Assembly: GCA_017405865.1 (NCBI GenBank)
Contig: JAFQZN010000042.1
Coordinates: forward strand, 1 to 52,795
Length of the DNA: 52,795 nt
DNA from: Oscillospiraceae bacterium
Lineage (GTDB): Bacteria; Bacillota; Clostridia; Oscillospirales; Oscillospiraceae
Reading direction: 5' to 3'
The notes beneath the pieces are model-generated. The model did no database searches. It worked only from the letters and a program-made list of their open reading frames with translations, and had not been told where the DNA came from. Position 1 is the stretch's first letter; the number at the start of each line of letters is the position of its first letter. Below are positions 7,162 to 15,374 of this stretch, in pieces. The position numbers and the translations under genes were made by a program.

Positions 7162-8574
7162 TTACATCTCTTCGATGCTGTAGGTGCAGACGTTTTCTTC
7201 CGCTGCCTTGCGCTTTTCAAGGAACTCCTTTGCCTGCTTGGGGAAGCAGATGAAGCTCATGACGTCCTCTTCGCTGCGCGCCAGCTCGCCGAGCTCCGCC
7301 TTTGCGTCTGCAAAGTCCTTGCCCGTTCGTTTGCTGTCCTCGATGCGGCAGTCGATGGGCTGGTTGCCCGCGCCGAGGATCTTGTCCTGCAGTTCCATGC
7401 TGACGGGAGCGGGAGCAATGCCGTATTCGCCCTTGAAGTAGTTCTTGACTTCGTTGGAGATGTTCTTATAACGTTCGCCGACGAGAACGTTCGTGACCGC
7501 CTGATTGCCGACCATCTGCGACAGCGGCGTGACCAGCGGGGGATAGCCGAGGTCCTTGCGGACTGCGGGGATCTCCTTGAGCGCTTCGTCGAATTTGTCC
7601 ATCGCGTTCATGTCCTTAAGGTTGGCGATCATGTTCGAGAGCATGCCGCCGGGTACCTTATACACGAGCGCCTGCGAGTCGGTCGCCATGGACTTCGGGT
7701 TGATCGTGCCGGCGTCGATGTACTTCTGCTTGATCGGCTTGAAGTAGTCGTTGACCTTGTTGATCGCGTCTTCATTCAGACCGGTATCAATGCCGTACTG
7801 GCCGAGCGCGTAGAACATCGTCTCCGTCGCGGGCTGGGAGGTGCCGTTGGAGAAGCAGGAGGTTGCGCAGTCGATCACGTCCACGCCCGCCTCGATCGCC
7901 TTGGTGATCGTCATATACGCCATGCCGGTGGTGCAGTGCGTGTGCAGGATGACCGGTACATTGCCGACAGCAGACTTGATGCCCTTGATCAGGCCTTCCG
8001 CCTCGAAGGGGCTCATCGTGCCCGCCATGTCCTTCAGGCACAGCGTTTCAAAGCCCATTTCCACCAGCTTTTTGCACATTTCGACATACTTCTCGACGGT
8101 ATGCACCGGGCTCTGCGTGTAGGAAATGCAGCCGGAGGCGATCACGTGGCGGCCGTACTCCTTGGAGTACTTCTTGACGGCGGCGAGGGCGGTTTCCAGA
8201 TTGCGGAAATCGTTCAGCGCGTCGAAGATGCGAATAATATCAATGCCGTTCTTGATGGAAAGCTCTACGAACTTTTCCACCACGTCGTCATGATAGTGCT
8301 TATAGCCGAGCAGGTTTTGCCCGCGCAGCAGCATCTGCGTTTTGGTGTTGGGCATCGCCTTCTTGATGTTGCGCAGACGCTCCCACGGATCCTCGCCCAA
8401 ATAGCGCAGGCAGGAGTCAAAGGTGGCGCCGCCCCAGCACTCTACGGAGTAATAGCCGGCTTTGTCCATCGTGGAGAGGATGTCGGCAAAATCCGCGTAG
8501 GGGAGCCGGGTTGCCATCAGAGACTGATTGGCGTCACGCAGGACAGTCTCGGTGATCATAACTTTTTTTGCCAT
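7162..8574 (-). CDS. oadA: Oxaloacetate decarboxylase alpha (carboxyltransferase) subunit
   Basis: A 470-residue cytoplasmic carboxyltransferase of the OadA/pyruvate-carboxylase-B family. It moves CO2 from oxaloacetate to biotin, leaving pyruvate. Visible features: TVLRDANQS near the start (metal Asp14), CLKDMAG (Lys181, the carbamylated lysine position) and the metal pair in HTH (His211, His213). The C-terminal conserved domain runs to about residue 440, then stops; no biotinyl domain follows, which matches the separate carrier gene. It is first of the four-gene oad operon, with AAAGGAG before the ATG. Only 34 bp separate it from the kinase-like gene upstream, and no good promoter is visible in between. 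A pyruvate-carboxylase B role is possible, but the Na+-pump beta gene favours the decarboxylase. Confidence 0.92.
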   Translation of the reverse strand: MAKKVMITETVLRDANQSLMATRLPYADFADILSTMDKAGYYSVECWGGATFDSCLRYLGEDPWERLRNIKKAMPNTKTQMLLRGQNLLGYKHYHDDVVEKFVELSIKNGIDIIRIFDALNDFRNLETALAAVKKYSKEYGRHVIASGCISYTQSPVHTVEKYVEMCKKLVEMGFETLCLKDMAGTMSPFEAEGLIKGIKSAVGNVPVILHTHCTTGMAYMTITKAIEAGVDVIDCATSCFSNGTSQPATETMFYALGQYGIDTGLNEDAINKVNDYFKPIKQKYIDAGTINPKSMATDSQALVYKVPGGMLSNMIANLKDMNAMDKFDEALKEIPAVRKDLGYPPLVTPLSQMVGNQAVTNVLVGERYKNISNEVKNYFKGEYGIAPAPVSMELQDKILGAGNQPIDCRIEDSKRTGKDFADAKAELGELARSEEDVMSFICFPKQAKEFLEKRKAAEENVCTYSIEEM

Positions 8575-8608
8575 TATTTAAATATCTCCTTTGATATTGT
8601 TGATGAAA

Positions 8609-11600
8609 TCAGGAAATGGTGAACGCTGCGGAGGCGAGCAGCTTGCCGTTGACGTAGATTTCCAGCGTGTAGCTGCCGGTGACGACGGCGCCGTCCTTTT
8701 CAGGCATCGGGATCGCGCTGGCATGACGGCGGCTGTACCACATGTCGTTCCACGCCATCGTCTTGACGGCGTCGGTGACGGCGTGGCCCTCCGCGTCGCG
8801 GATCACGTAGGTCAGACGGATGGAATCCTCCGAGGCGTTGACAGACTTGACCTCCAGACAGACGGCGATCTTATCCGAGGCGGAGAAGGCGTTCTTCTTA
8901 TCGGTCAGATCGGTGTATTTCCAGTCCGCTGTCTCCGGAACGGTCCACAGCGTGACGTAGCCGCCGTCTACGGGCAGAGGCGCGTCGGGGTTAATGCCGT
9001 AATCCTTGAAGTTCTGCGCTGCCGCGGTTTTCACGCCGGTAGTCGTCTCGCCGAAGACGCGGGACGAAGCGTCGGCCGCAGTCGTTGCGATGGAAATACT
9101 GTATTCCGTGTTGGGGATCAGACTGTTCAGCACGGTGCTGTTGCCGCTTACCGCGTTGTTCTCCGCATCGGGCAGGTATTCCGTATGGAAGCTGCCGACT
9201 GCGTTATAGGTGACGTACCAGCCGCCGGACGGAGCGCCGGCCGGGGTTTCCCAAGCGAGCGTGACCGTGCCGTCATCGTTTGCCGTCGCCTTCAGATTGT
9301 CAACAACGATCGGATTGGCGGGAAGAACTAACGTTTCGGGCTTATCCATGCCCCTTGCGCTGACGGAAATCGTATAATCTCTTGCAAAATCGGGAAGCCC
9401 CGTGATGGTGAAAGCGGTTTCCTGCGAAGTGCCTTCCTGCCTGAAGTCGCCGGATTCGCAGACGATCGTCCATTTCTCGGGCAGGTTCTTGCCGGCAGTC
9501 CATTGGATGTGCAGATTGCTGCCGTCGATGTCGACGATATCGAGGTCGTTCGCCTCCACGAAGGGAAGCAGCTCATACTCTACCGTCGTTGTGCCGGAGA
9601 GGAAGACGTCTCCCGCAGCCTCCAGCGTGAAGGTGTAGGATTCGCCCTGCGTCAGACCCGTGACGAGGAATGCGTTGCCGTCAAAGTCAAAGGACTTCGC
9701 GCTGCTTCCGTCCGCGTTGGTGTAGGAGAGGATCCAATGCGACGGCGTCGGCCCCTCATGCAGGAAGGAGAGCAGTACCTCGCCGTCCTCATCTCCGCGC
9801 TTGGCGGTGAAGTCGACGATCCGCGTCGCTTCAGGCGTGGTGCGCGTCAGGGTGGTGACGCTCGCCGGGGTCAGCATGTGGTAAGGCGCGGCTTCGACGG
9901 TGATGGTGTAGGTCGTTTTCTCGCTCAAGCCGGAGAAGGTGTAGCGATTGGCGACGACGTCGACGGGGTAGGCGTTGCCGTAGCTGTCGGTGCAGGTAAC
10001 GACGAACTTATCCTGCGTATCGTTCGTGACCAGCTCGATGATCATTTCCTCGGTGTTGCAGGCGAGAACATTGACCGCAGAGGCATGGACGAAGAACCAT
10101 TGCCAGAGGAACCAGCCGACAGCAGCGATCGCAAGCAGCAGACCGATGATCAAAAAGACCTTGCCGACCCTGCCGGAGCGGCGAGGAGCCTCCTCTTCGG
10201 CTTCTTCCTCCTCCGGCTCCTTCGCTCCGTCGACATACTCGTCGGAAACGGGAGCCGCGTCCTCCGTGGCCTTCAGCGCCGTCTCTGCCGTCGGGATTTC
10301 CGTCTCAGGCTCGGGCAGCTCTTTGTTGACGACGCGCTCGACCGAGGCTAAAAGCTCGTCCAGATTGATTTGATCGGGGTCGAAGTCTTCGTCGGCCTCC
10401 GCTTCTTCGGATTCTTCCGCAGCGGGCGCGCCGCTGCCGTTCTGCGGCTGTGCCGCTGCAGTCTCCGGCGCCGGTTCGGTGATCGGCTCCGGTTCCTGTG
10501 CTGCTTCTGCAGGCTCGGGCTGCGGCTCGACCCGCGGCTCCGTCGGCGTAACGACCGGGATGGCGATCGTCTTGTCGATATCCTTTTCCGTGCCTGCCCC
10601 GGACAGATCCGGAGCGAAGCTCTTGCGGAAGTCGTCGTCCAGCTGATCGGCGTCGGTCATGCGGATCGGCTCGTCCGTCGGCTCTGTCTCTTCCGCGTCC
10701 GGTGCGATCGGCGCTTCGTCCGCGACGATCGGCGGAACAATCAGCGTATCGGAGATCTCGTTGCGCTGCATATACATGCAGATCGCCTGCTTGAGCTCGT
10801 CCGGCGACTGATAGCGATCCTCGGGGTTGAAGGCGCAGGCCTTCAGAATAATGCCTGCAAGCTCGTAATCGGCGTAGATCGGGGTGGGCAGCGGCTTGCC
10901 CGTCATGCGGAGTCTGTCCGCCATGCCCTCGACGGTGTTTTCATCCTCAAACGGGTCGTGATTGCCGTTATAGATCTTATACAGCACCATGCCGAGCGAG
11001 TAGATGTCCATCGTCCGGTTGGGAGCGGATGTGATCTCGGACAGCTCCGGCGCGGAGTAGGCGCCGAGATACTCCTCCGGCAGGCAGGCATACTCCAGAT
11101 CCTCCAAGGGGATCAGGCCGAGATCGCCGAGCATGAATCGGCCGGAATGGGTCAAGAAGACGTTCTCCGGCTTGATATTGCCGAAGATATAGCCCGCGCT
11201 CCGGCAGGCATTCACAGAATCGCACAGGTCAATGCCCAGATTGATCGCGCGCAGGTTGGTGATCGCGCCGTGGGAAATCAGCTCGTTGAGCGGGATGTGG
11301 AACGGACGGAGTATGTAGACGTCAAACCCTACGCCGGACTCCTTCGGCTCGATTTGATAATCCAGCGCGCCGGAGAAGAAGCCGCTCTCGGCGAGCTTTT
11401 TGCCGGCGTCAAGCTCCGCTTTGATATTGCTGACGACTCTGCCGTAGTATTCGTGTACGGCCGCCTCATCGGGATAAGCGCCGGAGAGGATCATCGCGCG
11501 CACCTGACTGTCGGCGGCGGGGACCGAAAGAACCTTCAGAACAAACCGATCATCGGAAGAATCGCGGCGAAGAATATAGCTTTTGCGTCCTTTATGCGCA

Positions 11601-11662
11601 GGTGATTCCTTTTCGACCTGCATTCCGTCCAGCAAAGGAGAGATCATTTTCAGATCAGACAT
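8609..11662 (-). CDS. Kinase-like receptor with FN3-type repeats (possible pseudokinase)
   Basis: A 1017-residue protein. Residues about 1-300 are a Hanks-type kinase fold: Lys43 in VLK, DLG at 180-182, APE at 204-206, DIYSLG at 219-224. The catalytic loop reads GNIKPEN at 161-167: the HRD histidine, arginine and catalytic aspartate are Phe160, Gly161 and Asn162, while Lys164 and Asn167 remain. Phosphotransfer may therefore be lost. Residues about 310-495 are an acidic, Pro/Glu-rich linker, 501-524 a transmembrane helix, and about 530-900 several FN3-like beta repeats outside the cell, with a further beta domain to the end. The layout resembles PknB-type receptors with different ectodomains. 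SD AGGAGG lies 8 nt before ATG. The oad operon follows without a visible terminator, so read-through is likely. Confidence 0.85.
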   Translation of the reverse strand: MSDLKMISPLLDGMQVEKESPAHKGRKSYILRRDSSDDRFVLKVLSVPAADSQVRAMILSGAYPDEAAVHEYYGRVVSNIKAELDAGKKLAESGFFSGALDYQIEPKESGVGFDVYILRPFHIPLNELISHGAITNLRAINLGIDLCDSVNACRSAGYIFGNIKPENVFLTHSGRFMLGDLGLIPLEDLEYACLPEEYLGAYSAPELSEITSAPNRTMDIYSLGMVLYKIYNGNHDPFEDENTVEGMADRLRMTGKPLPTPIYADYELAGIILKACAFNPEDRYQSPDELKQAICMYMQRNEISDTLIVPPIVADEAPIAPDAEETEPTDEPIRMTDADQLDDDFRKSFAPDLSGAGTEKDIDKTIAIPVVTPTEPRVEPQPEPAEAAQEPEPITEPAPETAAAQPQNGSGAPAAEESEEAEADEDFDPDQINLDELLASVERVVNKELPEPETEIPTAETALKATEDAAPVSDEYVDGAKEPEEEEAEEEAPRRSGRVGKVFLIIGLLLAIAAVGWFLWQWFFVHASAVNVLACNTEEMIIELVTNDTQDKFVVTCTDSYGNAYPVDVVANRYTFSGLSEKTTYTITVEAAPYHMLTPASVTTLTRTTPEATRIVDFTAKRGDEDGEVLLSFLHEGPTPSHWILSYTNADGSSAKSFDFDGNAFLVTGLTQGESYTFTLEAAGDVFLSGTTTVEYELLPFVEANDLDIVDIDGSNLHIQWTAGKNLPEKWTIVCESGDFRQEGTSQETAFTITGLPDFARDYTISVSARGMDKPETLVLPANPIVVDNLKATANDDGTVTLAWETPAGAPSGGWYVTYNAVGSFHTEYLPDAENNAVSGNSTVLNSLIPNTEYSISIATTAADASSRVFGETTTGVKTAAAQNFKDYGINPDAPLPVDGGYVTLWTVPETADWKYTDLTDKKNAFSASDKIAVCLEVKSVNASEDSIRLTYVIRDAEGHAVTDAVKTMAWNDMWYSRRHASAIPMPEKDGAVVTGSYTLEIYVNGKLLASAAFTIS

Positions 11663-11702
11663 CGCATTCGCCTCCTATGAAAACTCAAAAATAATCAACT
11701 AT

Positions 11703-11731
11703 ATACTATGACATTTTTGGAAAAAAATCAA
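11703..11731 (-). promoter_or_regulatory. Promoter of the kinase-like gene
   Basis: Minus-strand -35 TTGATT (11726-11731), 17-bp spacer, -10 TAGTAT (11703-11708). Its -35 is 8 bp from the -35 of the divergent promoter, so the two polymerases would compete. Confidence 0.75.
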
Positions 11732-11739
11732 TAAGATTC

Positions 11740-11768
11740 TTGTCATATTCTAAAGAAAATGATATGAT
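11740..11768 (+). promoter_or_regulatory. Promoter of the zinc-ribbon gene
   Basis: -35 TTGTCA (11740-11745), 17-bp spacer, -10 TATGAT (11763-11768). Back-to-back with the kinase promoter. Confidence 0.8.
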
Positions 11769-11803
11769 ATGGAAAACGGTGCAATATATGTTACATGAAT
11801 TGA

Positions 11804-11836
11804 AAGGAGAATAGGCGCATATTTGCGCTGCATCAT
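11804..11836 (+). promoter_or_regulatory. Displaced ribosome site with intervening hairpin
   Basis: The only good SD (AAGGAGA, 11804-11810) is 26 nt before the ATG at 11837. Between them a 5-bp hairpin (arms 11815-11819 and 11824-11828) could fold out and reduce the effective spacing to about 12 nt. No in-frame ATG/GTG/TTG lies at normal spacing. Confidence 0.45.
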
Positions 11837-13009
11837 ATGGAAAACAAATTGATTTGCTATTACTGCGGAACGGTTTACGACGAAACGCTCGGCAAGTGTC
11901 CGCTCTGCGGCAGCTCTCTGACAACGGAGGACGAAGCCAGCCGCCCCGTGCAGCGCCGCCGCATCACGGCGGAGGAGCGCAGAGAGCGTCAGCGTGCCGC
12001 AAAGGGAAAGTATTCCGCCCCGAAGAAAAAGAAAACGAAGAATCCCGACCCCAAGCCCTTCCGGATCGCGGCGCTGGTGTTTTTGATTCTGGCCGTTCTG
12101 GTGGTGTTCTACTTTATCGGCGACATGATCGGCTGGTGGCCGGGTCTGGAGGACCGGATCGTCCGGGAAGACGTCTACAATATCGACAACGTCGACCAAA
12201 GCTGCAAGGAGCTGATCGTGGATCAGGAACGGCTTGAATTTGAAGCGCCCGGCGAGACTGCCGTACTGACGGCGAGCGTCAACCTCAACTGCGGCAAGAC
12301 CCTTTACTGCATCAGCAAGGATGAGTCGGTCGCGACGATCTCAAAAGAAGCGCAGACCGAGATTGGCGAGGAAATGAAAACCGTTGCCTTCACCGTGGCT
12401 GCTTCCGGCTACGGCGAGACGGAAATCGAGCTTACCTGCGGCGACCGTAAAATCAGCTGTACCGTTTCCTGCATTGACCCGACCGGAACCGTCGTTCCGA
12501 CCGAGGCACCGACGCCGGAGGATTTTACGCCTCAGCTCAATTATCCGCTGGACGCCTCGCTGTACGCCAAGGGAGCGACGCTGATGCTCCGCGTGATGAA
12601 TCTGCCGGCAGGCATGCGCGTGGAATGGACGAGCGACGACGTGACGGTCGCCAAGGTCAGTCAGAACGGTATCGTGACGGCAATCAGCGGCGGCAAGACG
12701 AAGGTGACCGCACTGGTCGGCGGGAAGAAGGCAGAGGTACTGATCCGCTGCACGTTCGGCAGCAATCCCGATAACGGCGCGCACCTGCAGCTGACCGACG
12801 TGACCCTTTCACTGTGGCGCAACGAGACGTACGATCTGTTCCTTTATGACTCCGACGGCGTACATATTTCGGACATCACGTATACGATCGAGAATTCGAG
12901 CGTATGCGAGGTAAAGGACGGCGTCGTTACGCCGAAGAATCGCGGCACGACGAACGTGATCATCACCTACAACGGGAAAGAATACACCTGCATCATCCGC
13001 GTCTCCTGA
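11837..13009 (+). CDS. Zinc-ribbon membrane protein with bacterial Ig-like domains
   Basis: A 390-residue protein. Residues 1-30 hold a four-cysteine zinc ribbon (Cys7, Cys10, Cys21, Cys24), followed by a very basic segment (about 35-72), a transmembrane helix (76-97), and an extracytoplasmic part with about three BIG_2/Ig-like domains. The clearest is near residues 240-300 (RVEWTSDDVTVAKVSQNG). The ribbon is expected on the cytoplasmic side. It is divergent from the kinase-like receptor, sharing the control region, which suggests a linked role at the surface. A bidirectional terminator follows. The function is unknown, and the family is seen mainly in Clostridia (recollection, unverified). 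Confidence 0.8.
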   Translation: MENKLICYYCGTVYDETLGKCPLCGSSLTTEDEASRPVQRRRITAEERRERQRAAKGKYSAPKKKKTKNPDPKPFRIAALVFLILAVLVVFYFIGDMIGWWPGLEDRIVREDVYNIDNVDQSCKELIVDQERLEFEAPGETAVLTASVNLNCGKTLYCISKDESVATISKEAQTEIGEEMKTVAFTVAASGYGETEIELTCGDRKISCTVSCIDPTGTVVPTEAPTPEDFTPQLNYPLDASLYAKGATLMLRVMNLPAGMRVEWTSDDVTVAKVSQNGIVTAISGGKTKVTALVGGKKAEVLIRCTFGSNPDNGAHLQLTDVTLSLWRNETYDLFLYDSDGVHISDITYTIENSSVCEVKDGVVTPKNRGTTNVIITYNGKEYTCIIRVS

Positions 13010-13021
13010 TGAACAATGAAA

Positions 13022-13052
13022 ACCGCCTGCAAGAACAGATCTTGCAGGCGGT
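13022..13052. terminator. Bidirectional terminator between convergent genes
   Basis: 13-bp GC-rich arms at 13022-13034 and 13040-13052, loop of 5, between the stop at 13009 and the convergent stop at 13057. Weak A/T flanks on both sides. Confidence 0.8.
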
Positions 13053-13056
13053 AAAT

Positions 13057-13779
13057 TTATACGGTTCTCCAGTTTTCCGTGTCGTAAAATTTGCACAGCT
13101 TTGTTCTCATAAAGCGCTCGTTGCACGCCTTGAGCACGTTCGGCAGCTTCGTATACTTTGCGATCACGAAGCAGATCTCCGCAAGCGCAACGCCGGAAAT
13201 GACGTCTGCAATGACGTGCTGCTTGGTAAAAAGCGTGGAGGCGAAAACGATCAGAGAAGCGATCACGCAAAGCACGCCGTTGAGACCTCTGTGGCGCAGC
13301 TTCCTTGCCTCGAATATCTGCCTTGTTCCGAGCCATGCGATATAGCAGTGCAGCGACGGGAAGAGATTGCGCGGCGCGTCGATCCAGTAGACGAAGCGGA
13401 TGACAAAGGGAATAAAACCGGTGCCGGCGACCTCGGGGCGGACGTTTGTGGTCGGCATCGCGATAAAGATGATCATGCTGACGATCTTACCGAGAAAGTC
13501 TGCCGTGACAAGCCGGTAGGCAGCCTCGGGACCTTCCTTTGCGATCGTTGTGTAAAGGTAGAACCAAAATGCGAATGTGATGAGATAGGGAAGGATCCAG
13601 ACCGGTTCAAACGGGATCATCATATCCCATTTCGCCGTCATGTCGAGCGCATTGTCCAAAGCGAAGATCGACTGGATCCACTTGGCGCCCGTGTAAGATA
13701 CGAGATTCATCAGACCCGTGAACGCCAGGGGCAGGAGAGCATATGTAGGTACGATTCTTTGCAGAGTGCGGCGAAGCAC
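13057..13779 (-). CDS. PAP2-superfamily membrane phosphatase
   Basis: A 240-residue, roughly six-helix protein of the PAP2 (lipid phosphatase / phosphotransferase) superfamily. The three catalytic motifs are present: NVRP at 112-115 (motif 1 Arg), PSLH at 141-144 (motif 2 His) and TKQH at 185-188 with Asp192 (motif 3 His-Asp). It resembles the PAP2_C/inositolphosphotransferase type. Likely substrates are membrane phospholipids or undecaprenyl pyrophosphate, not decidable here. The start is GTG at 13777-13779 with GAGGTG upstream. It has its own promoter at 13813-13840. Confidence 0.85.
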   Translation of the reverse strand: MLRRTLQRIVPTYALLPLAFTGLMNLVSYTGAKWIQSIFALDNALDMTAKWDMMIPFEPVWILPYLITFAFWFYLYTTIAKEGPEAAYRLVTADFLGKIVSMIIFIAMPTTNVRPEVAGTGFIPFVIRFVYWIDAPRNLFPSLHCYIAWLGTRQIFEARKLRHRGLNGVLCVIASLIVFASTLFTKQHVIADVISGVALAEICFVIAKYTKLPNVLKACNERFMRTKLCKFYDTENWRTV

Positions 13780-13812
13780 GTTTTTTCACCTCGAAAAGCG
13801 TTTTTCCTATGC

Positions 13813-13840
13813 ATTATAACAAATTTTTTTCGCTTGTCAA
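13813..13840 (-). promoter_or_regulatory. Promoter of the PAP2 gene
   Basis: Minus-strand -35 TTGACA (13835-13840), 16-bp spacer, -10 TATAAT (13813-13818). Directly downstream of the U-run of the preceding terminator. Confidence 0.85.
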
Positions 13841-13843
13841 TAT

Positions 13844-13869
13844 AAAAAGGGAGGCGCAGCGCACCTCCC
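13844..13869 (-). terminator. Intrinsic terminator after the GtrA gene
   Basis: GGGAGG/CCTCCC arms (13849-13854 and 13864-13869), extended by GC pairs across one mismatch, then T5 on the minus strand (13844-13848). Confidence 0.85.
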
Positions 13870-13878
13870 CGTAAGGAA

Positions 13879-14325
13879 TCATTCCGCTTCCTTTTCCTGC
13901 GGCGGTTCCTTCTCCTCGCGGAAGGCGAAGAACCGCTGGCCGAGATAATTGAAGCCGACAAACAGGCACATGCCGGTCAGCATGGCGACGTTGTCGCGCA
14001 CGCTCTCCGTTGCACCGGAAAGAAGCCATTTCATCAGCGGCTGCGCGATGCCGTAGGCGAGCAGATAGCAAACGGCGATATTGAGCGCAAAGCGAAAAAC
14101 GACCTTCCAGCCGCTGCCCTGATATTTGAACGTAAAGTATCGGTTGAGAAAGTAGCTCATCACGCTGGCGAGAATATAGCTGACGGCCGTCGAGGGCCAG
14201 TAGCCCCAGTGCGCCAGATTGTACAGCAGGAACATCAGACCGTTCCCGACGATCGTGTTCAGCACACCGACCAGCAGAAATTTCCACAGCTTGGCGTCAA
14301 AGAGGGATTTGATTCTTTCTTTCAT
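13879..14325 (-). CDS. GtrA-family membrane protein
   Basis: A 148-residue, four-helix GtrA-family protein. Relatives are thought to move polyprenyl-linked sugars across the membrane for cell-surface glycosylation. Family marks: KFLLVGVLNTIVGNG in helix 1, SYILASVMSYFLNRYFTF in helix 2, and a late FVGFNYLGQRFFAF. The start is set at the ATG of 14325, 8 nt after GGAG. A TTG two codons earlier would be too close to that SD. It lies 15 bp behind the gene at 14341-14799 and should share its transcript. No glycosyltransferase adjoins it. Confidence 0.88.
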   Translation of the reverse strand: MKERIKSLFDAKLWKFLLVGVLNTIVGNGLMFLLYNLAHWGYWPSTAVSYILASVMSYFLNRYFTFKYQGSGWKVVFRFALNIAVCYLLAYGIAQPLMKWLLSGATESVRDNVAMLTGMCLFVGFNYLGQRFFAFREEKEPPQEKEAE

Positions 14326-14340
14326 TGGCAATTCTCCGTT

Positions 14341-14799
14341 TTACGGTTCCGTCGTATTCCAGCAGGTCCAGATCTCGCCGCTGCTGCTGACCGTGAAGAT
14401 CGGCTTTTCGTCCGTGCTCAAATAGCAAAGCGTCGCGGTGAGGGAGGAAACGCCGCAGTGTGAGGCAACGTCGAGCGCAATGGAGGACACATCGCGCTGG
14501 AACGTCTCCGGCGCAAGCTCGCCCTCGTAAACGCTGCCGCCGTAAGCGCAGGCGTCGTCATAGGACAGCGGCGTATCCTTTGACAGCGTGAGGATGCCGC
14601 TCGCCCTGTCGTAGGCGGCGCGATAGCCGGGCCACTGCTCCGTAACATAGGCTTCGATATCGGCGCCTTGCGCCGTTTCCGTCTCTGCGGTCTTTTGACT
14701 GTCGCCGTAAATGGAAAGAAACCGGACAATCAGAAATACGCTGACGGCGATCAGCAGTGCGAGAAAAATCAAAAGTGCGGCGATCAGCCATTTTTTCAT
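14341..14799 (-). CDS. Single-pass membrane-anchored protein, unknown
   Basis: A 152-residue protein with one N-terminal hydrophobic helix (MKKWLIAALLIFLALLIAVS and on) and an exterior domain of about 115 residues. The domain is marked by EAYVTEQWPGYRAAYD, SYDDACAYGG and a pair of Cys residues near the end. I do not recognise the family. The start is the ATG at 14799, 4 nt after GGTGAT; an upstream GTG at 14808 overlaps the SD. It has its own promoter (14820-14848) within the 3' end of the preceding lipoprotein gene, and gtrA follows at 15 bp. Confidence 0.7.
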   Translation of the reverse strand: MKKWLIAALLIFLALLIAVSVFLIVRFLSIYGDSQKTAETETAQGADIEAYVTEQWPGYRAAYDRASGILTLSKDTPLSYDDACAYGGSVYEGELAPETFQRDVSSIALDVASHCGVSSLTATLCYLSTDEKPIFTVSSSGEIWTCWNTTEP

Positions 14800-14819
14800 C
14801 GGTATCACCTTCAGGAACT

Positions 14820-14848
14820 ATTCTATCCGATATTTCCCGATTTGTCAA
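14820..14848 (-). promoter_or_regulatory. Promoter inside the end of the lipoprotein gene
   Basis: Minus-strand -35 TTGACA (14843-14848), 17-bp spacer, -10 TAGAAT (14820-14825). The -35 overlaps the stop codon region of the upstream gene. Confidence 0.82.
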
Positions 14849-15348
14849 ACGGCGTCCAGCACCGCGCCTGCCAGAATCTCGGCAAACACGTCGCGGTAGG
14901 CCTGTTCCGCTTCTGCGTCGCAGGTGATCTGCAGGCTGTAGCCGTGCGTACCGTCAAAGAAAAGCACACCGGTGCAGACCTCCGTGCCGTCTTCTCCTGC
15001 CACGGTACAGGCATAACGGTATTCTTCCTGCGGGAAGGTCGCGACCGTGACGGGATGCAACTCCTCCTGCGTCCGGCCGGTCAAGGCCAGAAGCGCCTCG
15101 CCGGCAGAGGCGGCAGTGATGGTTTCCTTGCAGACCGTGAAGTCGTCGTGCACATAAAAGATCCGCTGTCCGTCCTCCGTCATAGCCGCCATGACCGCAT
15201 CCTCCGGCAGGGGAGCGTTCACGCAGAAGGCGGGGATCGACGGGACGATATAGACGTCGTTCAGGCATTCCGTGTCATCTTCCTTGACAGAGCAGGCGGT
15301 CAATGATACAATCAGAAGCAGGCAAAGGAAAGTAAATGCTTTTTTCAC
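14845..15348 (-). CDS. Small predicted lipoprotein, unknown
   Basis: A 167-residue protein with a lipoprotein signal (hydrophobic residues 4-18, lipobox LTAC, Cys19), so it should be tethered outside the membrane. The mature part is acidic with several cysteines (DTECLNDVY, AFCVN, TVCKET, VCTGV, ITCD), possibly disulfide-bonded. No family is recognised. The start is GTG at 15346-15348 with GGAGGG 6 nt before it. Its 5' end is 26 bp from the divergent gene's ATG, so its promoter must lie inside that gene; I find no convincing one. Confidence 0.75.
   Translation of the reverse strand: MKKAFTFLCLLLIVSLTACSVKEDDTECLNDVYIVPSIPAFCVNAPLPEDAVMAAMTEDGQRIFYVHDDFTVCKETITAASAGEALLALTGRTQEELHPVTVATFPQEEYRYACTVAGEDGTEVCTGVLFFDGTHGYSLQITCDAEAEQAYRDVFAEILAGAVLDAV
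15284..15312 (+). promoter_or_regulatory. Promoter of the DUF1294 gene, antisense inside lipoprotein gene
   Basis: -35 TTGACA (15284-15289), 17-bp spacer, -10 TACAAT (15307-15312). It lies within the signal-peptide codons of the opposite-strand lipoprotein gene, about 60 bp before the DUF1294 ATG. Confidence 0.75.
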
Positions 15349-15374
15349 AATAATCCCTCCGAAAGGTGATCGTT

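Noticed and set aside
13022-13052. Structured RNA gene
   Set aside because: Its position between convergent stop codons is explained by a bidirectional terminator.
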